Positions 1 through 11,061 of a stretch of 64,000 nt of DNA are shown here, in pieces. A model generated the notes under the pieces. It saw nothing but the letters and a program-made list of their open reading frames with translations, did not search any database and was not told the origin of the DNA. This DNA is from Paraspadella gotoi (Eukaryota > Chaetognatha): contig CM119270.1 in NCBI GenBank assembly GCA_051294375.1, forward strand, positions 10,088,984 to 10,152,983, given 5' to 3'. Every line of letters begins with the position of its first letter. Positions within the stretch are counted from its first letter, which is position 1. Position numbers and translations under genes: made by a program.

Positions 1-74
1 ACCGCAACGCCTCCCTCATCCACGTCAACGCCATGCTGAGGGAGCAATTAGACCAGGCCACCGCGGCTAATCAG
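1..74 (+). CDS. CROCC: Rootletin exon a (partial, cut by window edge)
   Basis: Residues 1-24 of the visible protein. The frame starts at base 3. Donor CAG|GTTAGG at 75, phase 0. Contains the rootletin block NAMLREQLDQA. Confidence 0.9.
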
Positions 75-1568
75 GTTAGGCGGTTGGAAGGGGAGCGGGA
101 TGGAAAAGAGAGAGAGCGAGAGCGAGAGAGATTAACATCGAAAGATTGTCGAGATTGCCAAAACGAACAGGCGAAGGGAAGAAGTAAATCGTTGCGACGA
201 ATGTTTTCTTTTTCTCCAAAGAGGCTTTTTTTTATTTTGAAAGGGTTTTTCCCTCCGATGGTAAAATGTCGACTTTTTCAAAAAAAACTCTAATTCGTTT
301 TATTTGAAGTTTGTTTCCTTATTTTTATTATTCTTTCATGTCGTTTTCATTTTGTTTTCTTCTTTTTATTTTTTTATTTTTTATTTTTTTTTTTGTGGTT
401 CCTAATCGATTCGTCCCTCTGTGCGACTTTTGTGGTGGCAGAGAAAAACGTTTTCTTCCAACTCTTGATTTTTATTTTCGAGTCGATTTTACTTTTCCTT
501 TCTTTTTTTTTTTACCTTTTTTTTCCATTTTCCTCGCTTTCTTTTTTTCTTATTTTTTTCACCACGCCATTTTTGTTCGAAAGTGGAGCACGAAAACTTT
601 GGCCGACCTCTCGAAATCTTTCAACGTCGGCCTTTCACTCCTTGTCTCTCCACCTCTCCCCTCACCTTTTCAACAAGCCTATCCTCTCTTCTCCCTCTCC
701 AAGGCTCTGACAGCGGACATCGCCAAGTTGACGGCCGACTGGCAGCACACCCGCGAGGAGTTGGAAGCCAAGGAGGCGGAGTGGCAGAAAGAGGAGGAGT
801 CCTTCAACAACTTCTTCAGCCAGGTGTGTCTAAGATCGGACGTTTGGAATTGCTAATAGGACCAAAGTCAAATGTGGATTTTTTTATAACAATCGATGTA
901 ATTTTAACTGGCTTGTCACGACGCTTTTTTATTACTTTCCTCAGGAACATTCTCGCCTTCTTTCTCTGTGGCGCGAGGTCGTCTCTTTCCGCCGCCAGTT
1001 CGGCGAAATGAAAGCGGCCAACGAGACCGACCTCGGAAAGGTAAGTGCACGAAAGAAAAGGTGAGTTAAAAACCCAAAGGAAACGCATGGAAAAGAATGG
1101 AATAAGAAATCTAAACCCAAATTAGGAAAAAAATAAATCGCTTCTCTTTTCAGGTTCGCGCCGAAGTGACGAAAGCATCGCGCACCATGCACTCGGCTAT
1201 GCAAGCTCTTAGGTAAGTCTAATGTCTGACAACAAGCACTGGCTATTGGCTAAAGACCTGGAGGCTCCGAAAGTAATCTCCTTCCAACCTTTTTTTTTAT
1301 AAAAATCTTTAAAGTCTTATTTTTTTTTCATTTACCCTTCAAGCTCGACCCTTCGCATGAGCGACATGGAGAAGAGTGTTGCGCTACAGAAGTCGGAAGA
1401 GGCGAGGGCCGAGTTGGAAGCCCAACTCGCCGCCAGGAATGCAGAGCTGACCGCCGCGCAGAAGGACGCCGAAGAACTCAAGGTAAAGACGGATAAAAAG
1501 GAAAAAAAAAAACGGAAGAAAAATAAATGAGGTACATAGGTAGAATATAAGAAAGAAACAGAATAAGA

Positions 1569-1665
<97 letters not shown>

Positions 1666-4600
1666 AAAGAAGAAAAAAGAAGGTAATAAATAGGTAAAAA
1701 ATCATATATCAATAAATAAGTTAATAAATAGTTCAATTTTAAATAAATAAACGATTTTAAAAATAAATTTTAAATAGGAAATAGAGGAAGAAAGTATAAA
1801 AGAAACTTACTCAAAATCCCACCCCTCCCTTACCGCAGGAGAGGCTTCACGACAAAATCACGCAGCTCAACGTGTTGATGGAGCGCCAGCGCGAAGACCT
1901 CAAGGACCGCGACGTGGCTTTGTCAGCCGCCAACATGCAGCTCGCGGCAATGGGCGTGGAGAAGAGCGACGCTGTGGTGAGTGGTGTGGGGGCGTCTGTG
2001 GGCAGAATTAATAAAAACGATGTGGGGAGTGGTTTGGGTCTGTGTCTTTACTAAAAGTGAATTATAAAAACTGAAAGATTTCATATTAAATTTTAAATTT
2101 TTATAATTAAAATTTAATAATATCAAAACAAAGAACGAATCACCGAAAGAAAAATAATACGCCAAATCTGTCCTCAGGTGGCGTTGGAAGGAAAGACGGT
2201 GGAGGCGGCGACGGTTAAGGATCAAGAGTCGTCGCTGCAGGAGGCTCTGCGAGGAATCGCCGAGACGCTCATGTCCGACGCCGAGATTCTGCCGGATGTC
2301 GAAGTCGGCGTCAGCACGGGACTGCAGCGGGAGCCGTCGCCGCTGCGCAGGTGAGAGAAGGGTTGATGATGAGTTAGGGTATCCATCGAAGCATACCTAC
2401 CGTATATAATTATTGAGGTTATGGGAAAAGTAAGTTTAACAAAAAACGTTATTAAATTTGAGTTTTTGTTCGGTTTTCCCAGCTCGAGCCCCAGTCGTGC
2501 ACCGAACAGACCCGAGCGTGCCCCGGCATTCGCTGTGACGGCCGTCGCCGCCGTCCAACAGGCGCTGACGAAAAGGCAGAACCAATTGCAGGTGAAAAGA
2601 GAGAAAGAGTGAGACAGACAGAGAGACAGACAAAACCATATCCCCTTCTTCTCTCAGGACGCTCGATCCAAATTGATGGCGGAGAAGGATCGAACCTGTC
2701 ATTTATCGAAGAACCTCGACGACTCCAACTCGACCGTCAGAGAACTGGAGGGACAGATTCTCGCCTTGAAGGAGGAGTTGGCCAACACCGGAAGAGCCAA
2801 GGACGACGCCGGCATCGACAAGGTTGCCGTCCTTCATGAAATTATTGCTGTTCATAAAACAATCTTTTCCTCATTTCATAATCTTTACAATTTGCTCATA
2901 TAATCGTTAAAAAATTCTTTCATTCATTCATTCATTCATTCATCCTTTCATTCCCCTATACTCAGATCCGCGTGGCCAACGCTCTCAACGTCGCTGAGTC
3001 GAACAAGAAATACTTGGAGCAAACGAAGTTGTCGCTCGTCGACACCATCAACAATTTCGAGAAGGAAATCGAAAAACTTCGTCTGGCCAACGTGGCTCTG
3101 CAGAGACAGAGGGACAATTTGGAGGTAAAAAAATCTTAAAAGTATAGTGATCTCGCCAGACGTTACTATCAAATAAAATTAATATAATCAAAAAGATTGA
3201 TTGATATAATAGTAATTGATTTATTAATAAAAATTTGCAAATTATTTGTTTTACTATTTTCTATTTTTATATTTTATGAAGGATTTAGTATTTAATCAAT
3301 ATTATTTAATCAAATATATATTGCTTTCTCTTTTAAAAATATTTTATATATCTAATAATTCAATTTGGGAAGGGGAAATCAGTGTTATCCTCTGGAAATA
3401 GAGAGAGCACAAAGTTAGATTACTATTTGTCCTAGTTTTTTAATAAATATCACACATCCATTCTGTTAGAAAGTTATTAATAGAAAATTATAATATCTAA
3501 GAGGCTGAACAGAAAGGGGTGAGAATGGATAATTTTTTGAGAGGGGACCAATATTATGTATGATTTTTTTACCAATCGGGATAAGACTACTATGTAGAAT
3601 TGTATGTTCTGATAAGGATACATACTGGGGAAAGGTCTATAGGGGTACCTTTATGTCTTAAATATAATTTTAAAATCTACATAAAATAAAATTTTTAATC
3701 TATATTTGTATCTGTACTATTAGATTTATTGACAGTAAGTGCTGCTGGATATATGTTGGCAAAATATATTTTAAAATCCTTAAAATTGGCTGAAAAAAGG
3801 TCATCAATATATCTTGAGCAATGTTTAAATTGTCTAGCGATTCCTAAATTATTTTTTAACATATTTTTTATATATGTTGATTCAAAATAAAATAACAACA
3901 TATTGGCAATATCTTGATCAGAATTTAGTCCAATTGATATTCCTAATGTTTGTTTTGATATAATAGTTTTGATGTAATAGTAATTTATTGATGTGATGAT
4001 AATCATTCATTGATATGATTGTAGTCATTTATTGATGTGATGATAGTTATTCATTGATACAATGAATCATTCATTGTAAATAAAACAAACATACATATAA
4101 GAGTGAGAGAGAAAGAAAAAGAGAGATAGAGAAAGAAAAAGAAGAAAAAAAAAAAAAAGTCCAACTGCTGCAAAGCTGAACTCATTTTTAAACGAATCAG
4201 AAAAGCCTAACGAATTTTTTTTATTAATATAAAAAATGATATTAACACAATACAATAACCGTAATGGTATCAACAACTTAAAAAGACTGGAAGCGTAATG
4301 GTATAGATAACAACATAAAAGATTATAACACAGTTAAAAAAAACTATACTGATAAAGATGTAATATTTAATTTCATATTTTTAATGCAAAGAACTAATAA
4401 AAAACTATAAAATATGTTTAAAAACCAGATGTTAATATGATAAAAAAAAAATATATATATATATATAATTTAAAGAAATAAAAAAAGATAAAAAATATTA
4501 CAACCATTTAGAATTAGAAATTATTAAAAATTTTTTCAATTGAAAGTTTTAAAAGTATGTATTTTTATTTATATTAAAATTTAGATATAGCTTCTTATCA

Positions 4601-7600
4601 AAAAGATTTTTTAAAATCACATGTTTCATATTGATTCAAATATTTTTTGTATGAATTTTTTTTCAATATGATTTACTGCAATATACAAATTAAAATATAG
4701 TATTCTATATACTAATTTGCATATTATATATAATAATTTGCATATTGCAGTAAATCATAATGAGAACGAAATTCAAATAAAAAATACTTGAATCCATATA
4801 AAACATGACAATTGCAAAAATCTTAAAGATGAAAAGCCATATATAAATTTTTATCTTACTATGATTATTTAAAAAAAATTGTAAGCCCCAGTCAAAACTA
4901 TATAAAAAAAGCGTGATGACGATGCAGATGACAACGACAACGACGGTATAAAGAAGCTGAGCTGATCCTAAATCTCGCTAAGCCCGTCTGGCAAGATAAA
5001 AAAGCGTGACGACGACGACGACGTCTCAAAGAAGCTGAAGTTCGGTTCAGCCTGAACCGAACCAAAATCTAGCCAAGATGGGCTTAAGCCCGTCTGGCGA
5101 AATAAAAAGGGAAATTGAAAATGAAAGAAACGAAGGTTTAGGGGAATTTATGAGAATTGTCTGCGAACAATAACCATTATCATTTATTGAACTATAAATT
5201 TAAGAACAACAATTTTATTAGTATAAATTTTATTACGAAACCTCAAGTACTCTCACCATTCAGTTCTCAGTGATAGAGCTTTTAAAAAAATTATACAGAA
5301 AAGGTATATCAATCAATACTCAGCTATTGCTTACTAATTACTATGTATCACCTACAAACTTTCACCAGGACGAGAAGGACGACGTTGTTAAGGACAACCA
5401 GCGCCACCTGAAGGAGCTCGAGCGGGCGGGCCAGACCATCGACGAGCTGACGGGAAAGAACTCTGCGCTGAAGGAAGACTTGGTCGCCACGAAGGAGACG
5501 CTGAACCAGACGAACCTCGATCGCGAATGCATCGACACGGAGAGGATCGAGATCAACGACTCCCTGCAGAAGGCGGAGATCAAGGTTGGGTGGGTAGAGA
5601 TTTGGGGACTGGGTCAGTTCAATTTAACCATTTTTAAATGATTGAAACTTACCCAAATTTACCGCAAGGTTTCCGAACTGGAATTAGAGATCAGCCGTCT
5701 GAAGACCGAAGAGGCTGGACTCCGCGACGCTCTGCTCAAGATGCAGGCGCTCAACGAAGGTCTCGGCCAGGACAAGATCGAGCTCAACAAGCTCGTCGCG
5801 CAGGTGGCTATGATTAGATTTATAAATTAATAAATATGCAGTTAAGATTATAAATATTAGATATTAAAATAACTAATTATTAAAAAATGCGGGGAAATAA
5901 TAATAAATAAAAAAATTGGTAGAGAAAAGCAAAGTTTTAGAATTTTTAAAACGAAGTTATTTTTAGTAAATTCGTTGTAAAAATTCGAAAACTTTGCTCT
6001 TCTCTACTAATAAACTAACAACGAAAAAGAAAGTATTATTACATCAAAAAAATTTTAAAATAAACACTTAACAAAGACTTTAGAAAACCGTCATTGTCAT
6101 TGAGAACGTCATAATCGAAGCATATCATTCTTTTATTCAAATTATTTAATAATTACGGACTGAGGAACCAAATGAAACAGAGTGTAATTAATTTATCCGA
6201 CTAAAATTTTCTCTAAACCCCACTCTCCTACCTCCCGCCCACCCCCCTCAAAGCTCGAGGCTGAACGAGACGAGTTGCTGAACAAAGGCGGAGATGATGT
6301 GGACCTCATCGAGGGACAAAAAGAGACCATCGCCAAGTTGGAGAGCGAAATCTCTGACCTCTTGGCTGAGAAGAACGGACTCGAGCAACAGCTCAGGTTG
6401 GTTGCAGTTGCAATGACTGTGGTTTGCTTTAAGTCCCTGTTGGCTTTTAAATAATAGACATATTGTTGGCATAAGTAAAACCTTTGAAAATTTGTGGACA
6501 TTGTTGGTGACCTTCAACGCCTCCCCGTTCCTTCTCCAACTCCAACTTCACCTCCACTCCCTCCCTCTTCCCCAGATTGACGGAGGCCCAACTTGAGTCT
6601 CGCGAGGAAGAGATTCGCATCCTGAACCGAGAGAAGGGCGAGGTGCAGGAGCAGCTTTCCACGGCGACGCGGCAGAAAAACGCGCTAGCGGACGAGCTCC
6701 TGGCCGCGCGGCAGGAGGTAAAGAGATTTGGGACATGAGTGTCAAGGTACTTTTTAATTTATCATTATTATTAAATTGATGTATCGTCGGCGGTGATAGG
6801 TGGAGGCGAAACAGGCCGCCGCTGCCAAACTTACCTCGGAGAAGGAGAATCTGATGAAGGAAAAGGGAAACCTTATCGTTCAACTCACCGCGGCCGAAAG
6901 GGACAACAGGCAACAGGCCGAGCTCATTGCCGGTAAGGTGGGGAATGAAATTGATGCGGCCTTCGCAACTGTTCGTGTTAAGTTAATTATTTTTTTTAAG
7001 TCGTCGTGAATGATTTCTATAAATAAACTTGTTAGTTTTGTAATATTTAATTTTATTTTAGCATTAATCCTTACCCCGTTTCATGAATTTTTTAAAAATT
7101 TTCATCATTTCAATGTTTTCAATTCTCAAACGTTTGTAAAACGGCTCTCTTTTTTCTTGGATTATCCCCTGTGATTCCCTCTCCCCATTTAACTACGTAT
7201 ACCATCCCTTTTACTTCCCTATCAAAACTCTACTCCCCCTACCGCTTCAGGCCTCAAGGGCGATAAGGAAAACCTGGAAACCGCCCTCTACGAGACTCAG
7301 CAACTCGCGGCTCAGCTGGAGTCGCGAAAAGAGCAGCTAGAAGGCGAGAACCAAGAATTGCTCCTACGTAAGGAGCAGCTGGGCGTTGACGTGGCCCGCG
7401 TGAGGCGCGAAATGGAAATCGAAATCGAGAAGCTGGAGCGGGCCAAGGACGCCCTGGCAGCCAAGATGGCCGACAACGAGCGCCAGTTTGAGGTAATGAT
7501 ACGGGTCCTCTCAGATTTTGAAACACACGCGGGTAATGACCGAACGATAAAGTATTTGTCTTCTTATTTATGTCCTCTCACTCTCCCAAAACAGGTCAAA

Positions 7601-7852
7601 CTGAAGGCCCTGAATCAGCATCACGAAGAGGACATGGAACGCGGGGGCATGGAGAAAGAGGCCCAGAGGTTGCAGATGGAAGAGGCCAAAGCCAAGGCGG
7701 TCAGCGACCTCACCATCGCCGCCGAAGAAGCCGCCGCTGCCTTCGCTAAGGAGAAGGAAGAGTTAGCCCATGAGATCGAAGGCCTGCAGAGGGACAGGGA
7801 CGAGTCGATCATCGGTAAGTTTGAAGTTTCGTTTGTTTGCTTTTTTTTCCTT

Positions 7853-7890
<38 letters not shown>

Positions 7891-10800
7891 CGACTGTTTT
7901 TTGTTGTAGGTGTTTTTTTTTTTCTACCGGGGCTTTAAAAAAAGCAATTTGTTTTATGGAATTTTCATAAATCGCCTTTTTAATTTACATTTATTGACTT
8001 CAATTATCTGTTAATAAATTAAACGTAAGTGTTTTCGTGCCCGATTCGGGTTTTTATTTCGTCCTTGTCTGGAATTCCTCTGTCAGAGAATAGACACGAA
8101 AAGAATATTCCGAAAATATCTAATTCAGTCTTAAATCAATCTTTTAATTCAGAGTTTTTTCATCTTTCCCACTATCCGCTCTATAATTTATATATTATAT
8201 ATTATAAATGATAAGCGTTTCCGCTAAGAGATATGAAAAACACTTGAAAAAAAATGTTTTTACGTTGTTGGTCCCGCGCAGTCGCCGAAAACGAGAAGCA
8301 GCAGCAGCTGTCGGCGGCGCAGACGGAGAAGAACGCCCTGGCGGACAAGATCGGCGCCATGGAGGCTGACCTCTTGGCCTCCGCTGCCGAGATCGAGCGC
8401 CTCAAACGGGAATCCCTCGCCCAGAAGGAGGCGGACCGCAACCTCATCAACGACTTGACCAACGACCTCAAGAACGCCCAGACCGCTCTGGAACTAGGCA
8501 AGCTGGACCATGCTCGCGAGGAGAGCCGTCTTAATGACAAGATTCACGAGTTGGAGCGTGCCAAGGTATGAATTTTTTTAGAAGTGAATGATAATTGTGA
8601 AGAGAAAAGCAAGTACAGAACTTCAAAATACATTTGTCGCAGTAGTATTTCATACCCTGCTACTCGTCCGAGTATCAGCAGCACTAATGTAATATATATA
8701 TAATTATTATATATATATGTATGACTAAATATTTTTTTTAATTTCGATACTGACACTGTCAGTCTGACAGTCGTAAGTAAAATATAAAACATTGCCTTCT
8801 CATTCAAAGGCTGCCGGCGATCACGAGATCGCGGAGCTCAAGACCCAAATGAAGTTGGTGGAGGAGACAAGAGACAACGCCCGCCGCGACCTGCTCGAAG
8901 CCAACCGCAAGATCAGGGAGCACGAGGAGACTATCGACCGGCTGAGGAAGGAGTTGGGCGAACTCAAGCGTGGCCTCAACGACGAAGTCCTCGAGAAGGA
9001 GGCTGTCCAGAAGACCAACGACGATCTCCGCAACAAGGTGCGCCGCACCGACGCCGACAAGAACGAGCTCTCCCGCCACCTGGCCGAGGCGCGCCAGAAG
9101 GTGGCCGTGTTGGAGGAATGCAAGTCCAACATCGAGAAGGAAAATGCCGACCTGCGGGCGTCGCTGAGGGAGATCGAAAAGTCCAGGCTTGACGCCAGGC
9201 GAGAGCTTCAGGAGCTCCGTCGCCAGCTCAAGATCTTGGAGAACGACAACAAGAAGAAGGAGAAGGAGCTGCAAGATTTGCTGGATCGCATCCAGAAGGA
9301 CGAAGGCAGAGACGACGACACCAGGAAGATCATGGCCGGCCTCAAGCAGCGCATCGTCGAGACCGAGGGCGCCAGGGAGGCTTTGAGAAAGGAGTTGGCC
9401 AACCTGCAACGCAAGTTCGCCGAGTTCGAGGATGAGGCGAGAATGAAGGAGCGTGATTATCAACTCGCCCTGGAGGACAGCAGGACCAATGAGCAGAAGC
9501 TGCTCAATGACAAGAGGAACTTGGAGACCGTCCTCGATTCTGCCAACAACGACCTCCACGACCTTAGGCAGAAGCTCTCCGCCGCCGAGGGTAGGGTGGC
9601 GGCCCTCGAGCAAGCGCTGGCCCGATGCGACGGAGCCAAGAACGACGCCGAAGCCAAGCTCTTGGCCATCCACTCGCATCTGCGCAAGCAGCTAGGATTC
9701 GATAAGGCCGCCGTCATCCGCGGCAGGAGTCGTAGCCCCACTCGTGGACGCCCAAGCGCCCCGGCCAAGGGCTTTGACAACGTCTACGCCACCACCGTGG
9801 CCGATTCCACGCTGATGACGGGTAAATCAACCACTGGAGTTGTGCCCGAGAGCGCGGCGGCCGTCCAGGCTAGCGTCAACGTGGTCGACGTGGATCCCGA
9901 CGAGGTCCACGTTGTCCTCAAGGACTTTGTCACGCAATTGGCCGAAGCCACGAAGGGCAAGGAGGAGGCCACGGCTCACGCCACCCTCATGGCTAACCAC
10001 CTCAAGGACACCAAGGAGGAGAACGCCCGCCTAAATGGCGTCTTAGACAAGGTCAAGAAGAATCTGGGCGACACGGAAGAGGACAAGCGAGACATCGACG
10101 GTCGTCTCAACTCGGCCAACACCACCATCATGCTGCAGGAGGAGCAGATTCGCCGCAACGAGCGCGAGCTCAAAGTAAAGGCCGACAAGATCGGCACACT
10201 GGAGAGAACGCTCAAGGACAGCGAGGACCACCACAAGATCTCCAACGACAAGATTTCCAAGATGAAGGCCAACACAGCTCTGCTGGAAAGCGACCGTAAG
10301 AAGCTGAAGGCCGCTCTGGACGCCGCTGAGAACGGCAAGACCCAGTTGGAGTTGGGCAAGAGGACGCTGGAAGGCGACATCGCTCGCATGAACCTCGTTC
10401 TCACCGATAAGGAAACCGAGAAGCAGGTTAATAAGCTCATAAGAAAAAAAAAGATTAAAGAAAAATTAAAAAATGATAATAAAAGATAATAAAACGAATT
10501 CCCCGAACCCACACAGGTGCTCAAGAACCGTGTGGACGGTCTCTTGAAGCAAGTCAAGGGCTCCGAGGAAAAGGCGCAGTCTCTCGCTCTCACCATCGAC
10601 AGGTTGAACCTTACCATGAACAAGCAGAGCGCCAGCGGCAACGAGCTTAACGAGAAGATCCAGGCGCTCAACGTCTCACTAACCGAGAGCAGCAACAACA
10701 CGACCTCTCTTCAGGTTCTTTCTAGAAAACAAAAATCATTAAATTATAATTTAATTGATAAATAATAAATAAACGCAGGACAAGATCTCCGAGCTGCAAA

Positions 10801-10981
10801 AAGCTCTGACGGCGTCGGAGAACGACCGCCGCGTCGTGCAAGAAAAACTGGACGCCACCCGTAAATCGGAACAAGAGGCCAAAAACGCGCAATACCATCT
10901 GGAACAGCTGAAGAAAGACATGGCCCAGGATCTGCAGGATCGCGACACTAGGTTGGGGAGGGGAGAAAAGGGGAAAAAGGA

Positions 10982-11061
<80 letters not shown>

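Larger units (their letters stand above)
3125..5368. other. Long rootletin intron (2.24 kb) with mobile-element debris
   Basis: All other mapped introns are shorter, most far so. This one holds a dispersed repeat at ~3365-3640, a decayed reverse-transcriptase fragment on the minus strand (3695-4006), a (TCATTGATGTGATGATAG)-like tandem stretch around 3950-4070, then AT-rich sequence. The rest has no recognised content. Confidence 0.8.

Noticed and set aside
8804-9679. 291-codon antisense frame opposite the rootletin giant exon
   Set aside because: Mirror of a strongly coding exon with low stop density; Leu-rich artefact of GAG/CTC codons, no domain.
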